Shown: positions 51,916-60,273 of the stretch, in pieces
Position numbering within the stretch: the first letter of the stretch is position 1
How the letters are laid out: each line of letters begins with the position of its first letter
NCBI RefSeq assembly: GCF_024343615.1
Contig: NZ_RJUB01000141.1
Span: 1-64,000, forward strand
From: Ferruginibacter sp. HRS2-29
GTDB lineage: Bacteria > Bacteroidota > Bacteroidia > Chitinophagales > Chitinophagaceae
Direction: 5' to 3'
Length of the DNA stretch: 64,000 bases
Notes under the pieces: model-generated
The model's input: only the letters and a program-made list of their open reading frames with translations
Databases searched by the model: none
Told to the model about the DNA's origin: nothing
Program-made: the position numbers and the translations under genes

Positions 51916-52305
51916 ATGAAATATGTTATTATTTTTATTAGTGCAGTAATGTTTTATTCATGTGTTAAAAATGAGGAATGTAAGCAGCAATATATTGGCT
52001 CGTTTCAAATTGACACAACTTTAATAAGTAATAATAAGCTTAAGCCATATTTGAAAAAATACAATTGGATCAAGATAGTTTTGCGTTCAGATTCAACGGG
52101 CCATTACAGTTTTGAAGGCGCAGATCCGTTTCTTAAAGAATGCGAAGGTACTTGGAGCATATCGTCTAATAATATGGAAGGAAATTGTACTGGCTTTTTA
52201 ACCCAAAAAAATATAGGGAGAAAAGTTGACAGACAACCATTTGATATACTTATTAAAATAGATGGTGAAAGTTACTTTCTTCCGTTCAGAAAGGTTGGAA
52301 ATTGA
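51916..52305 (+). CDS. Small lipoprotein, candidate immunity to module 1
   Basis: A 129-aa protein with a lipoprotein signal (IIFISAVMFYSC, Cys16). The mature part is beta-rich (YIGSFQIDTTLIS, GHYSFEGADPFLKECEGTWSISSNNMEGNCTGF) and resembles small lipocalin-like Bacteroidota lipoproteins. Position directly after a toxin tail suggests an immunity protein that faces the periplasm, which in turn suggests the toxin acts there. Confidence 0.65.
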   Translation: MKYVIIFISAVMFYSCVKNEECKQQYIGSFQIDTTLISNNKLKPYLKKYNWIKIVLRSDSTGHYSFEGADPFLKECEGTWSISSNNMEGNCTGFLTQKNIGRKVDRQPFDILIKIDGESYFLPFRKVGN

Positions 52306-52385
52306 TTATTTTATCTTATCACTAGCCCCCCGCCCTCTGCACCGTAAGCGATTGATTATATTTATACGAGCTCTTTGAGTACATA

Positions 52386-53570
52386 ATGTCAACTGGTTTC
52401 CATCCGTTCGGGATGCTGATGCCGGGAAGGAAGTTTTCAGCGGATAGTAAGTATAGGTATGGGTTTAACGGCAAGGAGAATGATAATGATGTGAAGGGGG
52501 AAGGTAATCAGCAGGATTATGGGATGAGGATATATGATCCGAGGATTGGGAAGTTTTTGAGTGTAGATCCGTTTACGATTAAGTATCCATTTTATTCGCC
52601 TTATCAGTTTAGTGGAAATGATGTCATTCGTTGTGTTGATTTGGATGGAGGAGAGCCAATATCGAAAGTGGGGGAATGGGACACGCAAACTGCTTTTCTG
52701 AGCGGAACCATTTACAATTTTGTTTATGACAAGATTACTCACACCATGTTTTCCCTACAAGGAGTTGTCGATCCTAAAACAGGAAGACTTTGGATAGTTG
52801 CGGACGATGGACAAGGGCAACAACAATATTTCTATTTAGTAAATGATGATGGAGCAACCGACAAGTTAAGGACACATGTGGTAAATGGCCTAACCACATT
52901 ATATAAATCCCACATGCAACGCTTCGAAACTCGAGATGAGATAGATGCTAAGCAAGGAGCTGCCATTGCAAGAGGGTTTGGCGGTGCTGCATTTAGCGGA
53001 ACAGTTTTAGTTGCTTGTCTACCTATAATAGTCCCAGTAATCTCGAAAATTACTGCTTGGGTCGCAGCCAGTGGCGAAAGTGCCGCCACAATATTATCAG
53101 CCGCTTTTGGTGATGCAAGTGCTGCCTATTCTGCAGCTACGACCGGAGCGGTGATAGCTGGTGGGACAGTTGCTGGAGTGCGTGCAATGGCACAAGAGGA
53201 AGCTGTGGTTGGTGAAGTGAGTACAGTTATAAGAACTGAGTCAGGGGCCTCAAAACTTACTACAAATGGTGTGAGTCTAAATAAGAAAATGGCAAGTGAG
53301 GCTCAGATGGCTGAAGCAGGCGAAGTTATAGCGGGAGGTTCAAGTGGTACACCGCTTAGAAAGGCCGGAGACTTATCAAAACAATTTTGGGGTCAAGAAG
53401 CCGATTGGGTGAAGAAAAGAAGTTCGAGCCATACTGCTCCTGATAATATAACAATGGAAACCCATTGGGAGGAAAATGTAATTTCTGGACAAAGAACTAA
53501 TATGAAAACCAAAATGCATCGAAACGTATCACAACCAGAACCAAAGACAAAAAATCAATATGGTCATTAG
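52386..53570 (+). CDS. Displaced RHS tail module 2 (core fragment plus C-terminal toxin)
   Basis: A 394-aa protein starting MSTGFHPFGMLMPGRKFSADSKYRYGFNGKENDND, then the core YDPRIGKFLSVDPFTIKYPFYSPYQFSGNDVIRCVDLDGGE. The middle carries a hydrophobic stretch (GGAAFSGTVLVACLPIIVPVISKITAWVAASG) as in pre-toxin regions. The last 120 residues (GGSSGTPLRKAGDLSKQFWGQEADWVKKRSSSHTAPDN and THWEENVISGQRTNMKTKMHRN) have the look of a polymorphic-toxin domain seen at the ends of RHS proteins, with conserved W, K and H residues, possibly an RNase; the family is not firmly identified. The stop overlaps the next ATG. Confidence 0.85.
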   Translation: MSTGFHPFGMLMPGRKFSADSKYRYGFNGKENDNDVKGEGNQQDYGMRIYDPRIGKFLSVDPFTIKYPFYSPYQFSGNDVIRCVDLDGGEPISKVGEWDTQTAFLSGTIYNFVYDKITHTMFSLQGVVDPKTGRLWIVADDGQGQQQYFYLVNDDGATDKLRTHVVNGLTTLYKSHMQRFETRDEIDAKQGAAIARGFGGAAFSGTVLVACLPIIVPVISKITAWVAASGESAATILSAAFGDASAAYSAATTGAVIAGGTVAGVRAMAQEEAVVGEVSTVIRTESGASKLTTNGVSLNKKMASEAQMAEAGEVIAGGSSGTPLRKAGDLSKQFWGQEADWVKKRSSSHTAPDNITMETHWEENVISGQRTNMKTKMHRNVSQPEPKTKNQYGH

Positions 53571-53958
53571 ATGTTTAACTACTAAACTTACTTTGTCGCA
53601 ATTAGAATTGCTTCCAAAAAGTTATGCCAATTCCGACTTTCATATCACCGAGCTAAAAAAATATCTCGTTTTTGGTATTACAATTAGTGTTGGTGCGTCT
53701 GGCAATCAAATATGCGATGTGCAAATTGTGTCTGATTATGGTCATATAGCACATGCTCCTTTAGTGCTTTTTGAAATCATTGATTCAAGAGTTTCTAAAT
53801 ATTGGCAATTGAAAATTTTGAAAAGTGGTCAAATAGCTTTTTGGCCTGAAAAATTTTTTAAAGAATTTTTCCATGATGATTTATCCGAGGATATACCGAG
53901 TGCGATAGAGGACTTCAAACTTGTAAGAAAACTGTTGGAAGAGGAGCAACTGTGGTAG
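53560..53958 (+). CDS. Candidate immunity protein to module 2
   Basis: A 132-aa soluble protein whose ATG lies 11 bp inside the end of the toxin gene, the tight coupling typical of toxin-immunity pairs. No signal peptide, so it would act in the cytoplasm. Beta-rich with a charged C terminus (EDFKLVRKLLEEEQLW). No family recognised. A terminator-like hairpin lies 70 bp downstream. Confidence 0.65.
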   Translation: MVIRCLTTKLTLSQLELLPKSYANSDFHITELKKYLVFGITISVGASGNQICDVQIVSDYGHIAHAPLVLFEIIDSRVSKYWQLKILKSGQIAFWPEKFFKEFFHDDLSEDIPSAIEDFKLVRKLLEEEQLW

Positions 53959-54026
53959 TGTTCCTGAATTGTGTATTTGTTGTTTTTGCATTGTAAATAC
54001 TGGCATTTAAAATAATTTTTAGTAAA

Positions 54027-54054
54027 AATAAGACGGTCATTTGACCGTCTTATT
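54027..54054. terminator. Hairpin after RHS module 2
   Basis: AATAAGACGGTCA-tt-TGACCGTCTTATT is a perfect 13-bp stem followed by TAATTT. Confidence 0.75.
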
Positions 54055-54072
54055 TAATTTAAGGGCTGCCTC

Positions 54073-54425
54073 CGTCCTGAAATAAGTTGACACAAAAGTT
54101 AATTTATTAAATGAATACAGTAAAAAGCGATCATTTAAAGCGGACTCAAAAAGATTAAAGTCTTGCTTTTAAATTGCAGATTGTAGACGAGGTAGAAAAA
54201 GGGCTTTTAACCTATAAGCAATCTCAGCAGAAGCATGGTATCCAAGGGCGAAGTACTGTTTTGATATGGTTGCGAAAACATGAAACTTTGGATTGGAAAA
54301 GTAAAACTCCCATGAAAAAGAAAGCTCCCCCCAAAACATATATTTCCCAGCTGGAGAAAAAGATCAAGTTGCTGGAAGCAGAGAAAGAGATGTCTCGTCC
54401 TAAAATAAGTTTACAGGTTAATTAA
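54073..54425 (+). mobile_element. Remnant of an IS3-family element
   Basis: ATG at 54111 starts an OrfA-like frame, MNTVKSDHLKRTQKD, which hits TAA at 54156 and then continues in frame as SLAFKLQIVDEVEKGLLTYKQSQQKHGIQGRSTVLIWLRKH...KKIKLLEAEKEMSRP before running out. This is a transposase OrfA HTH plus coiled coil with a Tyr-to-stop change; OrfB is missing. A roughly 30-bp sequence, CGTCCTGAAATAAGTTGACA at 54073, recurs in the same orientation at 54396 (CGTCCTAAAATAAGTTTACA), so direct and not inverted copies of the element end flank the fragment. Confidence 0.75.
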
Positions 54426-54472
54426 TAATCCTGCTATTTATTTACATTTTAAAGGTACGTTTACGCTGCGAG

Positions 54473-55747
54473 TGGCACCTGTATGGCAGCAGCCGTCTGG
54501 GCCCGCTGGCTCTGCCGGCCGATAGTAAAGACCTTCCTTTCAGCCCGCTTGATAGTATTTATAATAGTAACTTTATCCGCGGAAATAAGTTCTTTGAGTT
54601 GGGCAATCATTTGGGCAATGTGCTCGTTACTATATCAGATAAGAAGTTTGGGGTGGATGATGGTACCTACGATCCGGCTACCGGGGTGAAGACAAATGGC
54701 ACCCCAGACAGTAAGATTGACTTCTACACAGCGGATGTGGTTACAGCAAATGACTATTATCCCTTTGGGATGCTGATGCCGGGAAGGAAGTTTGCGGGGG
54801 ATAGTAAGTACAGGAATGGGTTTAATGGGAAGGAGAAGGATAATGAGGTGAAGGGGGATGGGAATCAGCAGGATTATGGGATGAGGATATATGATCCGAG
54901 GATTGGGAAATTTTTGAGTGTAGACCCTATTGCTAGTTATTACCCTATGCTAACACCTTACCAATTCGCAAGTAACAGGCCGATTGATGGTATTGATCTT
55001 GATGGACAAGAATGGTGGAAACCTATTGTATATGCAATTTTTCCCGTTGGCGGATTGGCAACTGATAAAGAGATTCAAAAAGGGTTTTCACAAAGGGCAA
55101 TTAAAACAATCCATGGCTTGAAGGATTTGCCAAAAAGTTTACAAAAAATGGCAGAAAGCCTGGGAGGAACTGTTGGAACGCCGGGACCTGCCTTTGTTAA
55201 GGCGCAGGAAGAAAAGCGGGCAGCATTGATGAAAGCTTTCGGCAAAGCTTCAGTGGAAGATCTAAAGGAAATTGGTAATTTAGTGCGCGAAGCTGTAACC
55301 GGTAATAAACAGGCTATGGGAGCTTTGACATTTGAAATCCTATTGCTCATGACTCCAGGTGGAGAAGAAATCAATGGAGCATTAAAAGGACTAAAATATG
55401 CTTCTAAATTTGGAAAGTGTGTTGAGTATGCCACTCAATTTAGTAAAACTATTGAGCCCTTGTTTCTTAAAGCAGGAGCTACAGTAGAAAGGTTCGATAT
55501 AAATATTGGAAAAGATGGATTGATAGGAACTGCAACACAACAACTTTCGGATAATGGCTTTCACAGCATAACGGTTGTAACGCTTAAAGATAATACTGAA
55601 TTAATATTCGACAATTTTCATAATGGTGTGTTGAAAAGTGACTATATTAAAGAAGTTGCCGGCATGACGCGGGAGGGCAAAATGGTTTCAGGCGCAGAGT
55701 TATTGAGCTCCGCAAAAAAAGTTGTTCCAAAGACAAAGAAAAAATGA
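54473..55747 (+). CDS. Displaced RHS tail module 3 with papain-like toxin domain
   Basis: The longest core copy of the rightward modules. In-frame RHS text starts at 54473 (WHLYGSSRLG) and runs through NKFFELGNHLGNVLVTISDKKFGVDDGTYDPATGVKTNG and the DYYPFGMLMPGRKF block to YDPRIGKFLSVDPIASYYPMLTPYQFASNRPIDGIDLDGQE; an ATG start is at 54599. The C-terminal 110 residues have a Cys-His-Asp/Asn pattern: GKCVEYATQF, GFHSITVV and IFDNFHNG, as in papain-fold (Tox-PL) toxins of polymorphic systems. These can be proteases or deamidases. The stop overlaps the next ATG by 4 bp. Confidence 0.85.
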   Translation, partial: WHLYGSSRLGPLALPADSKDLPFSPLDSIYNSNFIRGNKFFELGNHLGNVLVTISDKKFGVDDGTYDPATGVKTNGTPDSKIDFYTADVVTANDYYPFGMLMPGRKFAGDSKYRNGFNGKEKDNEVKGDGNQQDYGMRIYDPRIGKFLSVDPIASYYPMLTPYQFASNRPIDGIDLDGQEWWKPIVYAIFPVGGLATDKEIQKGFSQRAIKTIHGLKDLPKSLQKMAESLGGTVGTPGPAFVKAQEEKRAALMKAFGKASVEDLKEIGNLVREAVTGNKQAMGALTFEILLLMTPGGEEINGALKGLKYASKFGKCVEYATQFSKTIEPLFLKAGATVERFDINIGKDGLIGTATQQLSDNGFHSITVVTLKDNTELIFDNFHNGVLKSDYIKEVAGMTREGKMVSGAELLSSAKKVVPKTKKK

Positions 55748-56100
55748 AAAAAAAATTAAGCGAAAATCAACAAGTAATAACTTTAATATCTTTACTAAAC
55801 GATATTATACTTTGGCCGGGTTTGCATGATGTCAGAACCGTTAAAGAAATTCATTTTATAACTTTTGGTTATAAAATGAGTAAGTCAACCCCTGCCGACC
55901 GAATGATAGTAGCGGATTTTTTACTTGAGTTTAGAAAATTTGCTAAAAAATATTTAAAGGATCGAACCGATCAAGCGTGGTATAAAATTATTGCATCACG
56001 AACTCCAAGTGATGAAGAAGGTTTAAAAATGTTCGAGATTATTTTTAAATTGTTTACGGAAGCTGCGCATTTTAAGTCCGTTGGACTTTCACCAGTATAA
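55744..56100 (+). CDS. Candidate immunity protein to module 3
   Basis: A 118-aa soluble, helical protein beginning in the last codons of module 3 (ATGA overlap). Pattern NDIILWPGLHDVRTVKEIHFITFGYKM and KIIASRTPSDEEGLKMFEIIFKLFTEA. Cytoplasmic; by coupling it is the immunity partner of the papain-like toxin. No family recognised. Confidence 0.65.
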   Translation: MKKKLSENQQVITLISLLNDIILWPGLHDVRTVKEIHFITFGYKMSKSTPADRMIVADFLLEFRKFAKKYLKDRTDQAWYKIIASRTPSDEEGLKMFEIIFKLFTEAAHFKSVGLSPV

Positions 56101-56297
56101 TATATATTGAAAACTTAGAGCGTTAAGGTTTTCTCTGCTGAATCTCATCTCGATTGAAGAATTTTATTGATTCTTTCCAGATTGTTGGCACTAAATGGTA
56201 GTGTTCCAGACCTGCCACCTTGGAGAGACACGAGTGGTCCTGCGGAACACTCGCCAGAAGGGAGATCCTACGAAAATCTTGCACCACAAGGCGAGTA
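56101..56297. other. Convergence point of right- and left-pointing RHS modules
   Basis: About 200 bp between the last rightward and the last leftward module. One forward frame reads GSVPDLPPWRDTSGPAEHSPEGRSYENLAPQGEYQIFN and may be a shred of another protein end. No terminator hairpin stands out. Confidence 0.5.
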
Positions 56298-56660
56298 TCA
56301 AATATTTAACAGATTTGCATCAAACCAAACATCTTCGTAATTATTATCGAATAAAAATCTCCACCCAGGAGCTAATCCTAAATAATTTATTGCTTTAGGG
56401 CATATCTGTAAAAGATGTTCTATGTGAACTGGTTGAAAAAAATCAATATCCTCTGAATATTCTCCAGCCCATATATACCAGTTCGCTGATTGCATATTTT
56501 CAATTGGATGCCTCAAGCCATTGATTGGCATTGTGAATGATTCGAAACTCTTTAATGCCACTCCAATTAATTTATTAAAAGGTGACATCAAAAAATCTGC
56601 ATTATATTTTTCACAAATGCTTTTTTGGCGTATTAAAAAATCATTTTCAATATTATCCAT
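56298..56660 (-). CDS. Candidate immunity protein to module 4
   Basis: A 120-aa soluble protein. SANWYIWAGEYSEDIDFFQPVHIEHLLQICPKAINYLGLAPGWRFLFDNNYEDVWFD resembles small immunity proteins that carry an LAPGWRFL-x-D-x-x-YEDVW motif. Its ATG overlaps the stop of the HNH toxin frame by one base (TAATG). It is the partner of the HNH toxin. Confidence 0.7.
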   Translation of the reverse strand: MDNIENDFLIRQKSICEKYNADFLMSPFNKLIGVALKSFESFTMPINGLRHPIENMQSANWYIWAGEYSEDIDFFQPVHIEHLLQICPKAINYLGLAPGWRFLFDNNYEDVWFDANLLNI

Positions 56661-56986
56661 TATTTGTTATTCTTTTTAATAAATTTATTCGCCTGTTGGC
56701 TTGCTTTCCGTACGGCCGCTGACTGAGCATCGGAACATGATTTGCATTGAGGCTGTACAGTTTCTATACTTCGCATTTTTTTCAAATCTATTTTACCAGT
56801 CGAAATATGCTCGATAGCTAAGGGAGTTTTATGATCTGCAATGAACGGACCATAAATAGTCTTACATGTAGCGCAAGATGCATTCATTTGGTTCACTGCC
56901 TGCCTTTGCGCTGGCACAGTAGCATTATTTGGTCGTTTGTAAGGAACCGTAGCATTAATTTCATAGGTTTGCCCATCATAGGTTAT
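56660..56986 (-). CDS. HNH-type nuclease toxin end of RHS module 4, cut off by a frameshift
   Basis: From ATG at 56917 this frame codes 85 aa; the same frame is open back to about 56992 with TITYDGQTYEINATVPYKRPNN. It has Cys pairs in CATCKTIYGPFIADHKTPLAIEH and QPQCKSCSDAQSAA, the zinc-bound HNH-like layout with D-H-K as the catalytic strand, as in nuclease tails of RHS proteins. It would cut DNA. It follows the module 4 core in a different frame, so the fused protein is not made unless a shift occurs. Read alone from 56917 it has no delivery region. Confidence 0.75.
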   Translation of the reverse strand: MTYDGQTYEINATVPYKRPNNATVPAQRQAVNQMNASCATCKTIYGPFIADHKTPLAIEHISTGKIDLKKMRSIETVQPQCKSCSDAQSAAVRKASQQANKFIKKNNK

Positions 56987-57744
56987 CGTAGGTTTGCCGC
57001 ATTATTAGCGTTGGCAGCCTCAGCATTACCACTGTTTGCAGCAGTAGTAATATTATTTGTTTTAGTCGCGGGCGTGCTTGTCTTAGAATATTTAGACCCT
57101 AATCCAGCCAACCCTCCTGGAGTTTCTGCTTCAGCCTGCAACATATTATTTGCACTGATAAATAGCGCTCTCTGGAGAGATTTATCTGCACTAGCCCAAC
57201 TCCATCCCCCATAATTACCTGGCCCACCATGATTTTCTGCCTTTCGCATATCAACTTCAGATGAGAAGGTCCAAGTTGCAGGGGCAACCTGGCTTTGAGT
57301 TCCATCCAAACCATATGTAACTATGACTGTTCCCTTTACAACATATTCATGACGTGGATTTCTTGTGATAGTAGAAGTTGTCTTAGTCCAATTATCCCAC
57401 GTCGGTGTCCATGAAGTTTTAGTTTCAGTAAAATCAGTGTTTTTTTCAAATTTTAAGTATGGCTTACCTTGGTCTGGACGAATCAATGTATAATAACTCA
57501 TTTCAAGACCGTCTAAATCTATTGCTTGGATCGGAGTATTGCTCGCAAATTGATACGTTGTTAATTCAGGGTAATCTCGTTGCAACGGGTCAACGCTTAG
57601 GAATTTTCCAATCCTCCCATCATACACCCTCATCCCATAATCCTGCTGATTCCCGTCCCCCTTTACATCATTATCATTTTCCTTCCCGTTAAACCCATAC
57701 CTGTACTTACTATCCCCCGAAAACTTCCTACCCTGCATCAGCAT
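56983..57744 (-). CDS. Displaced RHS tail module 4, core and linker, frameshifted from its toxin
   Basis: A 253-aa product: MLMQGRKFSGDSKYRYGFNGKENDNDVKGDGN, YDGRIGKFLSVDPLQRDYPELTTYQFASNTPIQAIDLDGLE, then a linker rich in Trp/Thr (TKTSWTPTWDNWTKTTSTI) and a low-complexity Ala/Asn end (ANANNAANLR). It stops at 56983; a -1 shift at about 56992-56998 would lead straight into the HNH domain. Upstream of the ATG the in-frame text is GFHPFG, as in module 2. Probably a decayed or phase-switched toxin gene. Confidence 0.85.
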   Translation of the reverse strand: MLMQGRKFSGDSKYRYGFNGKENDNDVKGDGNQQDYGMRVYDGRIGKFLSVDPLQRDYPELTTYQFASNTPIQAIDLDGLEMSYYTLIRPDQGKPYLKFEKNTDFTETKTSWTPTWDNWTKTTSTITRNPRHEYVVKGTVIVTYGLDGTQSQVAPATWTFSSEVDMRKAENHGGPGNYGGWSWASADKSLQRALFISANNMLQAEAETPGGLAGLGSKYSKTSTPATKTNNITTAANSGNAEAANANNAANLR

Positions 57745-58024
57745 CCCGAACGGATGGAAACCAAATAATGTATGTATTCAAATACTTGTTATAAATGCAC
57801 GATATTGAGGATAATTATGAGATATAATTACATGAAGAAATATTGGACATTTCCAATGATTTCATAACCCAATCAAACGACCAAACGGCAGAGCTTGCCA
57901 GACTCAAAAATTGCATATCAGTGTATTGATCACATATTTGAGCTCGAGAATGTTTGCTTTGTTCATAATTTCAACTTTTTTTTAGAACTAAAAACAATAT
58001 ACCGCAATGTTCCTACTACAATTA
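57745..58024. other. 280-bp AT-rich spacer
   Basis: Nothing gene-like is seen. It separates module 4 from the immunity gene of module 5. Confidence 0.5.
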
Positions 58025-58501
58025 TCAAGTCGGGTTTGTATAGAACCACAAATCGTTTATTGAAAATTTTGTAATGTTAGGAAAATAAGGAATTAAGTCT
58101 TTGACTTTTCCGTGTTCGATATAGTAATTTGGTTGCAAAAAATCTTTCACAGCTTCCTTGATAATAAAGGGAAAGGCTGCAAACAAGTCGATAAGTTTAT
58201 ATTCTGCATCTTCCTGATAAATTATTAAAGGATATTTACGCCAAATATATCCTATTGCCTTATTCTCTTTGCCAAATGAAGCCCAATTTTCTTCATCTTC
58301 CCAAAATGATACGGTAAAATGCGTATCCCTTAAAAACTCTAATACGAGAAAAAAATCCTTTAGTGACCATAATGTTTCTACATTACTTGCAAAAATTAGT
58401 TTATCTGTTAAGTCTAACTTTTTATCTTGGTGTTCCAGGTGATCCATGTAATATATTATTTGAGTTTCTGTATACATTAATAGTGTTTGTTGTTCTTCCA
58501 T
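58025..58501 (-). CDS. Candidate immunity protein to module 5
   Basis: A 158-aa soluble protein, acidic and rich in aromatics (MDHLEHQDKKLDLTDKLIFASN, DTHFTVSFWEDEENWASFGKENKAIGYIWRKYPLIIY). It overlaps the end of the toxin frame by 80 bp if the first ATG is used; ATG codons at 58477 or 58447 would shorten the overlap. No family recognised. Position makes it the immunity partner. Confidence 0.65.
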   Translation of the reverse strand: MEEQQTLLMYTETQIIYYMDHLEHQDKKLDLTDKLIFASNVETLWSLKDFFLVLEFLRDTHFTVSFWEDEENWASFGKENKAIGYIWRKYPLIIYQEDAEYKLIDLFAAFPFIIKEAVKDFLQPNYYIEHGKVKDLIPYFPNITKFSINDLWFYTNPT

Positions 58502-58868
58502 TACCTAAAGTCCCAACATTTACATTTGCTTGTACCTTTGCTTTAAATCCACCACTTCCATCAGCTACCCACATTTTGTATTTATCAGCAAATCTAGCTG
58601 CCCTTAGAACAACTTCCTCTGCATTCACTGTTTTGTAGAAAATACTTTTGTAGCCATTTCCAGTATAAACGTGAGGTTTCATCGCTTCCTTCGAAACAGT
58701 ATATCGTCCGTCGGTCAATAAACCATGCCTATTTTTTGTAAAAGATGATGCATTTGAAATTTGCTGTGACCTTGAGGAATTTATTCTTGTCCCAACGGGT
58801 CCCTTACCTACGCTTCTGCCGCTTACGTATCCGGCGCCAGCGATTGTATAAACTGTATTTTCGGCCAA
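58422..58868 (-). CDS. C-terminal toxin domain of RHS module 5, cut off by a frameshift
   Basis: 148 aa from ATG at 58868; the frame is open back to about 58985 (ISETLNSNSLSNEWKIAITNYAIGLTAWKWKAF). The end VVLRAARFADKYKMWVADGSGGFKAKVQANVNVGTLGNGRTTNTINVYRNSNNILHGSPG matches a toxin-like domain found at the ends of Bacteroidota RHS proteins, with conserved A-D-x-x, K-A-K-V and H-G-S-P-G. Its activity is unknown to me. Not in frame with the core at 58898-59482. Confidence 0.7.
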   Translation of the reverse strand: MAENTVYTIAGAGYVSGRSVGKGPVGTRINSSRSQQISNASSFTKNRHGLLTDGRYTVSKEAMKPHVYTGNGYKSIFYKTVNAEEVVLRAARFADKYKMWVADGSGGFKAKVQANVNVGTLGNGRTTNTINVYRNSNNILHGSPGTPR

Positions 58869-58897
58869 ACTACAAAATGCTTTCCACTTCCACGCAG

Positions 58898-59663
58898 TTA
58901 ATCCAATCGCATAATTAGTAATTGCGATTTTCCATTCATTTGAAAGAGAGTTGCTGTTAAGGGTTTCAGATATTCCTTTAAACTGTTAGTACTCCAATCC
59001 GCTACAGCAAAGAATTGATTAAAATAAGATTTTGCTACTCCTTGCATTTCTAGTCCTTGTTGTAGCGTCAAACTATTCGAATTTGCATATTCATCTACTG
59101 AAGCTTCTACGCTTGCAAGCATTCTATTAACCTCTATTTCATTATGAAATAATTTTTTCGCTTTAATGTTGTTAGCTACTTCATTATATCCAATTTTTAT
59201 TGCATCAGCAAATTGATTTGACTCTAAAGAAGTCGCAACAGTATCTCGGGCTCCATCTGGGTCAATAAAAGTGATTGGGTTGTTACTAAAACAAGCATAT
59301 GGGCTTTCATCTTCTTTTTCAACAGGATCCGTATTCCAACGCCTTCCCAACCTAGGGTCATATTCCCAAAATTCTGCAGTATAACTATTCCCCTCTGCTT
59401 TGATTTCATCGGATGTTTCATGTCCATTAAACCCATACCTATATTTAATTCCAACTGAATACTTCCTCCCCGGCATCAGCATCCCGAACGGATAATAGTC
59501 ATTTGCTGTAACTACATCGGCTGTATAGAAGTCGATCTTGCTGTCGGGGGTGCTGTTTGTCTAAACTCCGGTAGCCAGATCATACGTACCGTTGTCTACA
59601 CCAAACCTCTTATCTGATATAGTAACTAGCACATTTCCCAAATGATTGCTCAACTCAAAGAAC
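58898..59663 (-). pseudogene. RHS tail module 5, core part with two lesions
   Basis: Core homology starts at 59663 (FFELSNHLGNVLVTISDKRFGVDNGTYDLATGV). At 59561-59563 a TAG replaces the Lys codon of the conserved GVKTN, so translation must restart at ATG 59482 (194 aa: MLMPGRKYSVGIKYRYGFNGHETSDEIKAEGN, YDPRLGRRWNTDPVEKEDESPYACFSNNPITFIDPDGA). A second lesion near 58975-58980, apparently one missing G in AAGG, drops the toxin out of frame. The core variant (NTDPVEKEDESPYACFSNNP) differs from the others, being the general RHS end of another lineage. Confidence 0.75.
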
Positions 59664-59860
59664 TAAAACAAGGCATCAGTATCTTAACGGATGTTATTCA
59701 GATGGGGCGGCTGGGCAGGAGACCAAGCCTCGGCGATTCACGAGGAATAGTACCAACGCGGGCGAAGAGATGGATTGCTAAATTAAAGGGGTAGTCGGAA
59801 ATCTTTAAGTCAAAATGTATAGAGCGGACTATGCCATCTTAAAGCGACTTTCTCTGGGAA
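59664..59860. other. Breakpoint sequence between module 5 and the main RHS tail
   Basis: RHS homology stops at 59663. A 50-codon forward frame at 59642-59794 (MIAQLKELKQGISILTDV, ARAKRW-like end) crosses the breakpoint and may be a mobile-element shred; not accepted as a gene. Confidence 0.45.
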
Positions 59861-60223
59861 TTATATAGGAATATGTGGTTTTTTCTTTATGCGATTATGA
59901 TCCAATTTATTAATACACATTGTATCAATTATTCGCAAAACTTTGTCAGAAAACTGTCTAGAACTATCAATAGTTGATTTTGAATAGCGTGTACCGATTG
60001 GATCCCTAGTTACTTGTGTACTGATTTCCATAAATCTACTCTGCGAAAAAACTTTTTCTTCGCAGTCATAAATGTTAACTGATGAATCGCGGGACGTGGC
60101 CATTAGGTTTTTGACACAATTACAATAATTAAGAGCGACCTCAAAAGGGTCTTCTACTTTTGTTTTCTTACAACTTAAAGTAAGTGGGATAAATAGCGTA
60201 AGATAGATTAAGTGTTTGTACAT
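59861..60223 (-). CDS. Lipoprotein, candidate immunity to the main RHS toxin
   Basis: A 120-aa protein with lipobox LTLSC (Cys17) after a hydrophobic start. The mature part has three more Cys residues (NYCNCVKNLM, YDCEEKV, DTMCINKL) that may form disulfides. It begins 50 bp after the main RHS stop on the same strand. As a periplasm-facing lipoprotein it would shield against a protease toxin acting in the envelope; this is inferred from position. Confidence 0.65.
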   Translation of the reverse strand: MYKHLIYLTLFIPLTLSCKKTKVEDPFEVALNYCNCVKNLMATSRDSSVNIYDCEEKVFSQSRFMEISTQVTRDPIGTRYSKSTIDSSRQFSDKVLRIIDTMCINKLDHNRIKKKPHIPI

Positions 60224-60273
60224 GTCTTTAGTATGATTAAAAAATATGGAATTTGAATAAACTAAACCCCTGC

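Noticed and set aside
59642-59794. 50-codon forward frame across the RHS module 5 breakpoint
   Set aside because: It starts inside antisense RHS core and has no recognisable domain.
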